From Planococcus sp. PAMC 21323 (GTDB lineage Bacteria > Bacillota > Bacilli > Bacillales_A > Planococcaceae): a DNA stretch of 64,000 nt. The stretch lies in the NCBI RefSeq assembly GCF_000785555.1, contig NZ_CP009129.1:1674001-1738000 (forward strand). The letters run 5' to 3'. Below are positions 14,349 through 23,620 of this stretch, piece after piece; position 1 is the stretch's first letter; every line of letters starts with the position of its first letter. A program made the position numbers and the translations under genes. The notes beneath the pieces were generated by a model. That model was not told the origin of the DNA. It saw nothing but the letters and a program-made list of their open reading frames with translations, and searched no databases.

Positions 14349-15320
14349 GTGATCAATATCGCCAATATAAAAGAAATTGCCCAAATAGCAAAAGTCTCTG
14401 TAACAACAGTATCTCGCGTTTTAAACAACCACCCATATGTAAGTGTTGATAAAAGAATTGCCGTTGAAAAAGCCATTAAAGAAACAAATTACCAACGAAA
14501 TATGAATGCTGTACATTTAAGCAAAGGTGAGACAAATCTCATTGGCGTTGTGATTCCTTATGCAAATCATCCTTATTTTGGATTACTACTAGAAGGAATA
14601 GCTAATGAAGCTGTTAAAAATAACTATAAATTAATTCTCTTTCAAACAAATTATGAAGGACAAAGAGAACTTGAAGCATTAAAAATGCTGAAACATAAAC
14701 AAGTAGACGCGTTAATTTTTTGCTCTCGCAATTCCCCATTCACTTTACTAGATGAATACACGGAATACGGCCCCATCATACTTTGTGAGGATACTCGGGG
14801 AAAGAATATCTCCTCTACTTTCATAGACCACTACAAAAGTTTTTCGGAAGCTTTAAACTATCTCCACACTATAGGACATAAAAAAATCGGTTACTGTCTC
14901 GCTAGAAGAAAAGGTTCTAATAGTCGTTCTCGCGAAAAAGCTTATCGTGATTTTCTAAAAAAAATTAACGAACCTTTTGAATCCAATTACCGATTTTACG
15001 ACTGCTTGAATTTTGAAGACGGTCAAGAAATAATTAGAAGCTTAAATGCGATGTCAAATCCCCCTACCGCTTTAATCGTTACGAGTGACCAAGTAGCAGC
15101 TGGTATATTGGTTTGCTGCAAAGAGAACAATATAGCGGTGCCGGAGGATTTGGCGATACTCGGTTTTGACAATCAACCCATCTCAAAAGTAATGAAACTA
15201 ACCACATTTGAAATGCCTTTAACTGACATGGGTTCAAACTTATTGCGCCAAGCTATCAATCCTCGAGCAGTTAACCACGAAGAACTGTTTGTTAAATTGA
15301 TTAAAAGAGAAACTGTTTAA
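14349..15320 (+). CDS. LacI family transcriptional regulator
   Basis: A 320-residue LacI/GalR repressor with the N-terminal helix-turn-helix IKEIAQIAKVSVTTVSRVLN and the hinge HLSKGET, followed by a periplasmic-binding-protein-like sugar domain (LIGVVIPYANHPYFGLLLEG, then AILGFDNQPI). The start is uncertain. The only standard in-frame start is a GTG at 14349 that overlaps the SD GGAG (14346-14349). Homologues usually begin M-A-N-I-K-E-I-A; here that Met position is ATC at 14358, 8 nt from the SD. The effector is unknown. Confidence 0.88.
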   Translation: MINIANIKEIAQIAKVSVTTVSRVLNNHPYVSVDKRIAVEKAIKETNYQRNMNAVHLSKGETNLIGVVIPYANHPYFGLLLEGIANEAVKNNYKLILFQTNYEGQRELEALKMLKHKQVDALIFCSRNSPFTLLDEYTEYGPIILCEDTRGKNISSTFIDHYKSFSEALNYLHTIGHKKIGYCLARRKGSNSRSREKAYRDFLKKINEPFESNYRFYDCLNFEDGQEIIRSLNAMSNPPTALIVTSDQVAAGILVCCKENNIAVPEDLAILGFDNQPISKVMKLTTFEMPLTDMGSNLLRQAINPRAVNHEELFVKLIKRETV

Positions 15321-15351
15321 ACGATCAAAGCTATCAATCAAATTAAATCAA

Positions 15352-15389
15352 CAAAACCTCTAGCACAAAAAATGCTTAGAGGTTTTTTC
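15352..15389 (+). terminator. Intrinsic terminator
   Basis: AAAACCTCTAGCA and TGCTTAGAGGTTTT pair over AAAAAA; T-run follows. It serves the LacI gene. Confidence 0.8.
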
Positions 15390-15401
15390 TATTACTGAAG
15401 C

Positions 15402-15435
15402 AAAAAAAAGCTAGCCGATTAGGCTAACTTTTTTG
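15402..15435 (-). terminator. Terminator of the four-His repeat protein gene
   Basis: AAAAAAAGCTAGCC and GGCTAACTTTTTT pair over GATTA (one G-T), 13 nt past the stop at 15448. Confidence 0.8.
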
Positions 15436-15447
15436 TTATCTGTCTAA

Positions 15448-16809
15448 TTATTGTTTGCGTGTACGAACTGCTACAACTGTTGTCAATGTCGCAAGCATTA
15501 AGCCGATTAGTACCCACATGATTGGGAATGAACCTTCGTCAGCCATTCCGCCCATGCCTGTTTTTGGCATTTCAGATGGCATTTCAGTTGCACCGAATTG
15601 GTCTGGGAACTGATCTACGATTGCTGCTGACAAGCCAGCTGCTGGCATTTGCATGTGTGCGTATGCTTCGCGAATCGAGCTGTACGCTGCATCAAAATCG
15701 CCGGCTACGTATGAGTCAAATGCGGCTAGGAGTTGGCCAACGTGTGCTGTCAAGCCTTCTTCAAGTGCATCCGCCGGTACGCGTCCTTCTGTTGCTGCAT
15801 CTAAGAATGCGGCTTGGTCCACAATATATTGGTCAAGTTCTGCACGTGCTTGTTCTTGGCCTTCTTTGTTGCCTTCACCTGTTGCTGTTACATAATCCAC
15901 AAAGTAGCCAATGTGTGACTTCCATGTTTCCTCAAATTGTGCACCCGCTTCTTCGCCGTATACCGATCCAACAGCTGCCGACAAGTCGTCAGCGTTCGCT
16001 AGTAACGCGCCTGCTGCTTGGTCAAAACTTTCTGCGCCGTCAGCGCCGTCTTGCATTGCCATTACCGCAAGTCCTGCGTGTTCAGTGAACGTTTGGTTTA
16101 ATGTTGCACGCAAGTCAATTGCTGGTGTATCGGCACTTGTGTTTTCAAATTTGTCTGGGAATTGAGTTGTGATCGCAATAGACAAGCTTTCTGCGAACAT
16201 GCTCATGTGTTGAATTCCTTCACGCTCTAATGAGTAAGCTTTTTCGAAATCGCCCGCCACGTATGCGTCAAATGCCATGATCAACTGATCAACGTGCATG
16301 TCCAATCCTTCTTGAACAGCTGCCGCTGGCAGTAAGCCACCTGTTGCTGTATCAAAAAACTCAGATTGTTCAACTTTGTATTTTTCCAGTTCTGCTAGGG
16401 CTTGGTCTTTGCCTTCTTGGTTGTCTTCAGCAGTCGCTGTTACGTAATCCACGAAATACCCGATATGTGATTTCCATACTTCGTCAAATTGCGCTGCGCC
16501 TTCTTCGCCATAAACCGATCCAACTGCTGCGGATAAGTCGTCAGCGTTCGCCAGTAACGCGCCTGCTGCTTGGTCGAAATCTTCTGCGCCGTCGACGCCT
16601 TTACGCATGGCTTCGATTGCAAGGAATGCATGCTCGGTTAACGTCGTATCAAGTGCGATGCGTAGTTCTCCAGCGGGTGTCGCTGTGGCCATTTCCATTG
16701 AAGCTTCGCTCGCTGTCGAATGTCCTCCGTGGCTGTCGGCAAGTGCTGCTGTTGGTACCAATAATGCTAGGCTAAGTGGTAAGGCTAAAAGTACTTTGTT
16801 TAATTTCAT
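15448..16809 (-). CDS. Cell-wall-type protein with two four-His helical repeats
   Basis: A 453-residue exported protein. A signal peptide (1-24, AALA-D) is followed by two copies of a helical domain (about 49-222 and 233-406). Each has His at matching sites: 60, 115, 172, 201 and 244, 299, 356, 385, an exact 184-residue step. The segment WKSHIGYFVDYVTAT is identical in both. The C-terminus has an MPKTG motif (LPxTG-like, 414-418), a membrane segment and RTRKQ, the layout of a sortase substrate. I do not recognise the domain; one His per helix suggests a metal or heme site. GC is higher than in its neighbours. AAAGGGAGCG is the SD. Confidence 0.85.
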   Translation of the reverse strand: MKLNKVLLALPLSLALLVPTAALADSHGGHSTASEASMEMATATPAGELRIALDTTLTEHAFLAIEAMRKGVDGAEDFDQAAGALLANADDLSAAVGSVYGEEGAAQFDEVWKSHIGYFVDYVTATAEDNQEGKDQALAELEKYKVEQSEFFDTATGGLLPAAAVQEGLDMHVDQLIMAFDAYVAGDFEKAYSLEREGIQHMSMFAESLSIAITTQFPDKFENTSADTPAIDLRATLNQTFTEHAGLAVMAMQDGADGAESFDQAAGALLANADDLSAAVGSVYGEEAGAQFEETWKSHIGYFVDYVTATGEGNKEGQEQARAELDQYIVDQAAFLDAATEGRVPADALEEGLTAHVGQLLAAFDSYVAGDFDAAYSSIREAYAHMQMPAAGLSAAIVDQFPDQFGATEMPSEMPKTGMGGMADEGSFPIMWVLIGLMLATLTTVVAVRTRKQ

Positions 16810-17061
16810 CTAAAATCGCTCCCTTTGTTTGTTTTTTTTTTCGTTATACAGGCATAACGCAAAGGGATTTACTTTAGATCACTTTTTTTGAAATTAATTT
16901 GAGTTTATTATTTCAGTTTGAATCAATGAACAAAATATAACCCTAGTTTTTAGCCTCCTTATATAGAAGAAAAGCATTTTTAAAGTTTTTTCTCCAAAAG
17001 TAATCTATTTCTCATCTTTCTGCGTTCTATTAATAAGAACAAAAAACGAGGAGGAAATAAA

Positions 17062-17580
17062 ATGATTAACAAAAAATTCAGCTTTATTCTTGCTGCAGGT
17101 TTATTATCACTAGCCGCTTGTGGTCAAGAACAACCAGTAACCGAGGAACCAGCAGAACCGGCGACAGAAGAACAATCAACTACGACTGAAGAAACAACAG
17201 AAGAACCGGAAGAAGAAGTAACTGAAGAAGCTTCCGAAGAAGAAGTTACCGAAGAAGAGCCTGCTGAGGAAACTACGGAAGAAGAACCAGCACAAGAAAA
17301 TGCACCTGAAGCGATGAGTGGTACTGCTTCAAACCTTCTATCTAATGGCGAAACAACAAGCTTTGTTTTTAACGAACCTGGGGAATTTGCGATTTTCTGT
17401 GAACCACACCCTGTCATGCAAATGACTGTAATCGTAGAAGAAGGTGCAGAAGCGATGGATAGCATAGAAGTTGATATCGCAGACTATGATTTTAGTGAAG
17501 AGTCGATTACTGTTGCTCCAGGAACAACCATTGTTTGGACAAATCAAGATCAAGTTCAACATAACGTTGCTTTTGAATAA
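17062..17580 (+). CDS. Lipoprotein with circularly permuted cupredoxin domain
   Basis: A 172-residue lipoprotein (LSLAAC, lipobox Cys20) with a 60-residue acidic Glu/Thr/Pro linker (24-82). The blue-copper domain is in reversed order. First comes SGTASNLLSNGETTSFVF then FCEPHPVM with C113, H116 and M119, normally the C-terminal half. Then comes IEVDIADYDFSEESITVAPG and WTNQDQVQHN with H167, normally the N-terminal half, ending five residues later. All four type 1 copper ligands are present. GAGGAGGAAATAAA precedes the ATG. It is divergent from the four-His protein gene. Confidence 0.85.
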   Translation: MINKKFSFILAAGLLSLAACGQEQPVTEEPAEPATEEQSTTTEETTEEPEEEVTEEASEEEVTEEEPAEETTEEEPAQENAPEAMSGTASNLLSNGETTSFVFNEPGEFAIFCEPHPVMQMTVIVEEGAEAMDSIEVDIADYDFSEESITVAPGTTIVWTNQDQVQHNVAFE

Positions 17581-17624
17581 ACATGTAATTTAAGTTCGAA
17601 TTTTTAATAAATAAATTTTCAATA

Positions 17625-17662
17625 AAAATAAAGGCCACCGGTAGTTTGCCGGCGGCCTTTAT
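17625..17662. terminator. Bidirectional intrinsic terminator
   Basis: AAAGGCCACCGG and CCGGCGGCCTTT pair over TAGTTTG (one A-C mismatch), between convergent genes. Confidence 0.85.
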
Positions 17663-17664
17663 TT

Positions 17665-19932
17665 TTATTTCGTTTTATCGAGCTCAGGGAATAAATAATG
17701 AAGTAAATTCATTGTTAAACGACGAGATTTTCCTTTATACGGAAAAACATGCATATACATGGATGGATTGAAGTTTGCTTCAATAATTCCATATGCTTTG
17801 TCATTTGAAGCAGGCACTTCAATATCCTCAATGATTAAATCAAGCCCACTAATCTTCGCACCAAGAGCTGCAACTGAATCTATAGCTATTTTTTTATAAT
17901 CTTCGCTAATTTGGTCGGTAACATCAATTGAATCTCCACCTGTACTTACATTGGAGTTTTCACGCAAATAGAGAACTTCGCCTTTTTCTGGTATGGAATC
18001 TATTTGCTTTCCTTGACCTTTAAGCATCAAAATTTCCAATTCGCCTAATTGAATTTTCTCAAGTGGCGTTCGATGGTCTCTCCCTCTTAACGGGTCTTCA
18101 TTTTTTTTAGCGACTAGCTCTTCGATAGTCTTTTTTCCATCCCCCATTATGTTTGCGGGGATTCGAGCCATGACTGCTACTACTTGATCATTTATGACAA
18201 AAAAGCGATATTCCGTACCAGATAGAAACTCTTCTATTAATACAGAAGAATCTTCTTTAAAGGCAATTTTCAAAGCTTGCTCATAATCATCGTAGGCTGC
18301 ACCATCTTTAAAAATTGAAATTCCTAGTCCGTAATTTGTTGATTTTGGCTTTACGACAAAAGCTTCTTTAGCAAATAAAGCATAAGAACGCAAAGCCTCT
18401 TCAATATTATTAAATTCATCACCTGAAGGTACACGGAAGCCCTGTTTTTGAAGAATTTTTTTCGTAACAGTTTTGTTTTCCATAATTAAGGTAGCGATAT
18501 AACTATCTTTACTCGTCATATTGCCGTTTTTAACGTATTCAATCTGATCATTCAACTTCAGTTTCAAAAATTGATCTTGACGATCCACAATTTCTACTTG
18601 TATACCTAGTTGAATCGCATCGAACATTAATAATTGTGTGGACAATTCCATATCCGTATAAGCCGTCAATTGATAGGGCATATCCCAAGCTTTTTCATGG
18701 TATTTTTTAGCAATGTTAACCGCTACTTGACTTTGACTGCTTTCTTGACTTTCTTTATAAAGTCTACCAGCTATCGTTTTACTAGGGTCATCCAACATAG
18801 CTCTCTCATTGACAAATAGCTCTTCTGAAACAGAGAGGTCTAAAGTTTTCACCAACTGCTCCATTTCATCTAAAATAGTTTGAGCTTCTGCTTTAAACTG
18901 AGTTTGTTCTAGAGGATGCTCAAGTGCAACTTTCTCATTATTAAGCTCGCCTTCTTTTACCCACTTGTCATGATGAATACTTTCATCTTTCCATAGTAGA
19001 TAAACTAAAAACAGATTCAGAAATTCTGCTTGTTCATAACTGATTCCGTTAATATCAAAAGGATTAATGTCGATATTTCTTAATTCGATATAGCCAATGC
19101 CTTGATCCTCTAAATCTGCAACTTGGTTTCCACCTCGTAGACGAACAGCTGAGTAAAACTCTTTCTCTTCTACTAATATTTCTTTTTCGACAAGTGTCGC
19201 TATGTCCGTGATGTATTTATTCAAACTGCTGTAGGAAACTTGTACATTGTCACGATTCACATATCCGTATTTACTACTTCTAATGCTTCTTACCGGTTCG
19301 ACTAAAGAATTGTCTTCAAAGAAATTCTTTTCACTACTAGGTGAAGCGCCATATAAATACGTTATTAACCAACGATAATGCAAATAGTTTCTAGTAAGTT
19401 TCATATAGATTTCAGTTTTAAACTGAGGGAACTCTGTAATTTCAGTTTGAGCTTCAAATAAAGCTCGAAGTAATTCTTCACTAAACTCAAAATTATAATG
19501 GATTCCACTGATCATTTGCTTACGCCGACCATAAGACTCGGCTAATGAATGACGGTACCGGACGCTTTCAGCATCTGCTAGTTTAGCAATGATAATATCT
19601 TCTTCTTTTTCTGGGAGTTCTGGAGGCATACTTAAAGGCCAAATCATTTCATTCTTATCCATAGATCGATAAGCTACTTCATGAATTGACTCTAAATAGT
19701 CAAATAGCTCTTTTAAGGTTTCTAAAACAGGTGTAACTAATTCCATTTGTGTTTCTGCAAAATCCCGTTTTATGTAGGGGTGATCATCACTTTTTGAAAT
19801 GGTTTCTGGATGATCCGTGTTAACCAACTGTCCTGTCATATCAACTCGTTGACCTTCTTTTTCAAGACCATAACGGGCTTTTAACACATAGGGCTTTACA
19901 CGATCGTTTTCTAATAATTTTTTTATATCCAC
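17665..19932 (-). CDS. gshF: Bifunctional glutamate-cysteine ligase/glutathione synthetase
   Basis: A 755-residue GshF (GshAB fusion), the usual length. The N-terminal two thirds is a glutamate-cysteine ligase of the Gram-positive type (ARYGLEKEGQRVDMTG, then HYNFEFSEELL); the C-terminal part is an ATP-grasp domain that adds glycine (KPKSTNYGLGISIF, VLIEEFLSGTEYRFFVINDQ). It makes glutathione from Glu, Cys and Gly in the cytosol. It starts at GTG 19932, with AAGGTTGTGAT as a weak SD. The next genes encode glutathione-dependent formaldehyde detoxification, which needs this product. Confidence 0.93.
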   Translation of the reverse strand: MDIKKLLENDRVKPYVLKARYGLEKEGQRVDMTGQLVNTDHPETISKSDDHPYIKRDFAETQMELVTPVLETLKELFDYLESIHEVAYRSMDKNEMIWPLSMPPELPEKEEDIIIAKLADAESVRYRHSLAESYGRRKQMISGIHYNFEFSEELLRALFEAQTEITEFPQFKTEIYMKLTRNYLHYRWLITYLYGASPSSEKNFFEDNSLVEPVRSIRSSKYGYVNRDNVQVSYSSLNKYITDIATLVEKEILVEEKEFYSAVRLRGGNQVADLEDQGIGYIELRNIDINPFDINGISYEQAEFLNLFLVYLLWKDESIHHDKWVKEGELNNEKVALEHPLEQTQFKAEAQTILDEMEQLVKTLDLSVSEELFVNERAMLDDPSKTIAGRLYKESQESSQSQVAVNIAKKYHEKAWDMPYQLTAYTDMELSTQLLMFDAIQLGIQVEIVDRQDQFLKLKLNDQIEYVKNGNMTSKDSYIATLIMENKTVTKKILQKQGFRVPSGDEFNNIEEALRSYALFAKEAFVVKPKSTNYGLGISIFKDGAAYDDYEQALKIAFKEDSSVLIEEFLSGTEYRFFVINDQVVAVMARIPANIMGDGKKTIEELVAKKNEDPLRGRDHRTPLEKIQLGELEILMLKGQGKQIDSIPEKGEVLYLRENSNVSTGGDSIDVTDQISEDYKKIAIDSVAALGAKISGLDLIIEDIEVPASNDKAYGIIEANFNPSMYMHVFPYKGKSRRLTMNLLHYLFPELDKTK

Positions 19933-20096
19933 ATTATCACAACCTTTTAGTTTACATGTTTTGGGGCTTAATATTTAATTACATAACTCTATTATTTTCA
20001 AAACAATATAAGCTGATTATACCTTACCCTAAGTCTAACTTCCTTTTTATTGCCTATGCATTTAATTGAACTTAGAATGGTTTAGAATTTCAAAGT

Positions 20097-20146
20097 AATG
20101 GGACAACCCTACATTTAAGTAAAATGTAGGGTTGTCCCATTTTAGC
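20097..20146. terminator. Strong bidirectional terminator
   Basis: A 20-bp perfect stem (AATGGGACAACCC... paired with ...GGGTTGTCCCATT) and a 5-nt loop, just past the fghA stop at 20149. Confidence 0.9.
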
Positions 20147-20148
20147 TT

Positions 20149-20982
20149 TTATTTTAAATGCTTCATGTGGAAAGCAAAATGATCATCCAAGAACGTCGAA
20201 ATAAAGAAATAGCTGTGATCGTAACCGTCTTTTTTCGTATATTCTACAGATTGATTATTTTCATGAGCATTTTTCAGGAAACTTGACTCATCTAACTGCT
20301 CTGGATAAAAGCCATCTTGTGTACCTTGCGAAATCATAATTGGCGGAGCTTCCATTTTTTTAATCAATTCTGAAGCATCCCAAGATTTCCAAGCTGTTTG
20401 ATCTTCTCCTAAATATGTCGAAAAGGCTTTAATCCCCCACGGCACTTTGACTGGATTTAAAATTGGTGAAAATGCTGAGATAGCTTTAAAGCGTTGTCCA
20501 TTTTTCAATCCAATTACTAATGCCCCGTGACCACCCATCGAGTGTCCCATGATACTTTCTTTACCTGAGAAATTAGGAACTAAAGTAGAAGCAATTTCAG
20601 CTAATTCTTCTGTAATATACGTATACATTTTATAATGTTCTGACCATGGTTTTTCAGTAGCATCTACATAAAAACCTGCACCTTGTCCAAGGTCATATGC
20701 ATCGTCATTTGCAACACTATCTCCACGAGGGGATGTGTCAGGAATTATAACTGCCACTTGATGTTGATCTGCTAAACGCTGAAAGCCACTTTTCTGACTA
20801 AAATTATCGTCTGTACAAGTTAAGCCTGACAACCACCAAATAAGAGGGATTTCTTGTTGATCTTTATTAGACGGTAAGTAGATGCTAAATGTCATATCGC
20901 ATTGCAAGACATCCGAAAAATGAGTGTATTTACGTTGTTCTCCACCAAATGCGATTTTTGTTTCACTAAGATTGAGACTCAT
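20149..20982 (-). CDS. fghA: S-formylglutathione hydrolase
   Basis: A 277-residue esterase D family hydrolase. The nucleophile elbow is GHSMGGHGAL; GYDHSYFF near the C-terminus holds the catalytic His, and LTCTDDNF is the family N-terminal signature. It releases formate from S-formylglutathione. The ATG at 20982 is chosen because GGAG at 20992-20995 gives 9 nt spacing; an ATG at 20997 would contain the SD. The gene follows adhC by a few bases and is translationally coupled to it. Confidence 0.92.
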   Translation of the reverse strand: MSLNLSETKIAFGGEQRKYTHFSDVLQCDMTFSIYLPSNKDQQEIPLIWWLSGLTCTDDNFSQKSGFQRLADQHQVAVIIPDTSPRGDSVANDDAYDLGQGAGFYVDATEKPWSEHYKMYTYITEELAEIASTLVPNFSGKESIMGHSMGGHGALVIGLKNGQRFKAISAFSPILNPVKVPWGIKAFSTYLGEDQTAWKSWDASELIKKMEAPPIMISQGTQDGFYPEQLDESSFLKNAHENNQSVEYTKKDGYDHSYFFISTFLDDHFAFHMKHLK

Positions 20983-20986
20983 CTTT

Positions 20987-22138
<1,152 letters not shown>

Positions 22139-22170
22139 CTATACCCATGTTCACATACAAAAATGCATTA

Positions 22171-22196
22171 AACAATACTGACGTTTTTGTCACTAT
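22171..22196. promoter_or_regulatory. Probable HxlR operator, copy 1 (adhC side)
   Basis: A 26-bp sequence containing TACTGAC-GTTTTT-GTCACTA, an inverted repeat with arms differing at one base. An almost identical 26-bp copy (one change) lies at 22414 by the hxlR-like gene. Confidence 0.7.
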
Positions 22197-22208
22197 AAAA
22201 CTCAATTC

Positions 22209-22349
22209 TTAAGCGAGATACAAATAAAGATGCTTGAGTCCAATAATCGTCCGTTCATTTATTTCACATATGGTTTTATCTTTATCAAGTCTGGTCTTTT
22301 TAAGATCAGTTTCTTTCTGTTCAACTAATAGAGCACCTCTTTTTTTCAT
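22209..22349 (-). CDS. Small protein in the formaldehyde locus
   Basis: A 46-residue charged protein (MKKRGALLVEQKETDLKKT..., ending GLKHLYLYLA). GGGAG lies 4 nt before the ATG at 22349; upstream in-frame starts have no SD. It lies between the two operator copies and points the same way as adhC. I recognise no family, and it could be a leader or chance frame. Confidence 0.4.
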   Translation of the reverse strand: MKKRGALLVEQKETDLKKTRLDKDKTICEINERTIIGLKHLYLYLA

Positions 22350-22413
22350 TTGTTCTCCCTCACTTCTATGCTTTATATCATTTACAAACATAATCACACA
22401 CCATTTAACTTAA

Positions 22414-22439
22414 AACAATACTGACCTTTTTGTCACTAT
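22414..22439. promoter_or_regulatory. Probable HxlR operator, copy 2 (regulator side)
   Basis: The second copy of the 26-bp element (TACTGAC-CTTTTT-GTCACTA), identical to copy 1 except one base. It is 33 bp upstream of the HxlR-type gene and 65 bp upstream of the small divergent gene. Confidence 0.7.
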
Positions 22440-22471
22440 GAGTTATTATTAACACAAAGGAGTGAAATCAC

Positions 22472-22834
22472 TTGGAAATTCATTATAAAGATAAAGTTTA
22501 TTTTTCTGGGAAGGATTTGGCCTTGTCAGCAATTGGCGGTCGTTGGAAAATAGCAGTCATTTGGTGTTTATTACACGACTCACCATTAAGATTAAGTGAA
22601 ATACAAAAAAAACTTCCACAAGCCAATCAGCGTATGTTGATTAGACAATTAAGAGAACTAGAAGAAGATAAAATCGTGACAAGGTATGTTTATCCCGTTG
22701 TCCCCCCTAAAGTTGAGTACGAATTAAGCGAAATTGGTCTTCAATTAGAACCCGTCGTCACTTCCATTTGTGACTGGGGCGATGAATTTAGTGTCTTCGT
22801 GGAAAAAGAGGCTAATAAAGCACCTGGTGAATAA
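22472..22834 (+). CDS. HxlR family transcriptional regulator
   Basis: A 120-residue winged-helix protein: LSAIGGRWKIAVIWCLLHDSPLRLSEI..., then ANQRMLIRQLRELEEDKIV and a beta wing. The HxlR family includes formaldehyde and quinone/electrophile sensors; one Cys (IWCLL) in the first helix is where such regulators carry their reactive Cys. It starts at TTG 22472 with AAAGGAG 9-10 nt upstream. Its position and the shared 26-bp operators suggest it controls adhC-fghA and itself. Confidence 0.9.
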   Translation: MEIHYKDKVYFSGKDLALSAIGGRWKIAVIWCLLHDSPLRLSEIQKKLPQANQRMLIRQLRELEEDKIVTRYVYPVVPPKVEYELSEIGLQLEPVVTSICDWGDEFSVFVEKEANKAPGE

Positions 22835-22846
22835 TTCATTTAGATG

Positions 22847-22889
22847 AGCGGTCAGTATCTTTTAAGAAAATAGACACTGGCCGCTTTCT
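22847..22889. terminator. Intrinsic terminator between convergent genes
   Basis: AGCGGTCAGT and ACTGGCCGCT pair (one G-T), with a TCTTTT/AAAATAGA upper stem. Confidence 0.65.
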
Positions 22890-23389
22890 CACTTTTCGAT
22901 TGACCAATATTTTTTATCGTGCTTTTCTTTTATTTCTATTAATCCAGCCTTTTGCAATACTCGCATAGAAGCAATATTGCTACTATCACAGCTTGCCACA
23001 ATACTTGTTATCCCTTTTTGTTTTAATCCCCATTTTACCATCGCTTGTGCCATTTCAGTTGCATAACCAAACCCTTGATAGCTTGGAACAATGCTATATC
23101 CTAATTCCAACTGACTTTTTTCTTCGCTTGTTTTTCTAAATCCCATATCACCTATTATTGTTTGATCTAACTTATGTATAATAATTCCTTCCCATTCGAC
23201 TTCATCTGGATATACGCTATATCTTTTAAGTTTGTATGGAATAATTTCTTTGTATAGTTCAGATGGATATTCATCAGCCACTTGATAAGAGCTTACACTA
23301 GAAAGCTCTGACTTATTTATTATCGCAGCTTGCATCATTTCTACAGTAAATGTTACTAAAGATAATCGTTCTGTCTGAACAAACGGCAT
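22889..23389 (-). CDS. GNAT acetyltransferase (RimJ/RimL type)
   Basis: A 166-residue protein with the RimJ/RimL layout: the N-terminal TERLSL motif, GDMGFRKTSEEKSQLELGYSI, the acetyl-CoA loop YQGFGYATEMAQAM, and ASCDSSNIASMRVLQKAGLI at the end. It transfers acetyl groups to an N-terminus or small amine; the target is unknown. GTGAGGTACAA precedes the ATG. Confidence 0.88.
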   Translation of the reverse strand: MPFVQTERLSLVTFTVEMMQAAIINKSELSSVSSYQVADEYPSELYKEIIPYKLKRYSVYPDEVEWEGIIIHKLDQTIIGDMGFRKTSEEKSQLELGYSIVPSYQGFGYATEMAQAMVKWGLKQKGITSIVASCDSSNIASMRVLQKAGLIEIKEKHDKKYWSIEK

Positions 23390-23544
23390 TTGTACCTCAC
23401 ACCTTTAACTCGATTTAGAAATTCATTCAAAATTTTTCCCCACAGCTTTATTTCGCTTTCTCATGTAAAAGTACCTCTTTAAAAATCAAGATATCAGTAT
23501 TTATTAAAGTAATAAATACATACTATCCGCAAAGTCACTTGATA

Positions 23545-23590
23545 CAAAAAAACTGTAGCCAGCTCGAATATCAAGCTGACTACAGTTTAT
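23545..23590 (-). terminator. Terminator after the YhgE gene
   Basis: AAACTGTAGCCAGCT and AGCTGACTACAGTTT pair around CGAATATCA. Confidence 0.85.
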
Positions 23591-23620
23591 AAATCGCAGA
23601 ACTTTTTACAGTTTCTTCTA

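Noticed and set aside
15449-15465. TTGTTTGCG near 15450 as another unit of the 21-bp repeat
   Set aside because: It is the antisense of the last codons of the four-His protein, with no neighbours at 21-bp steps.
15522-16088. Long frames opposite the four-His repeat gene
   Set aside because: They are shadows of a GC-biased, repetitive coding strand; the minus-strand product has a signal peptide, repeats and an anchor.
17124-17465. Ser/Val-rich frame opposite the cupredoxin gene
   Set aside because: It is the antisense of the Glu/Thr-rich linker; no SD.
22171-22439. Terminal repeats of a small mobile element
   Set aside because: The two 26-bp copies are direct, not inverted, contain an internal palindrome and sit at two promoters, which fits operators better.
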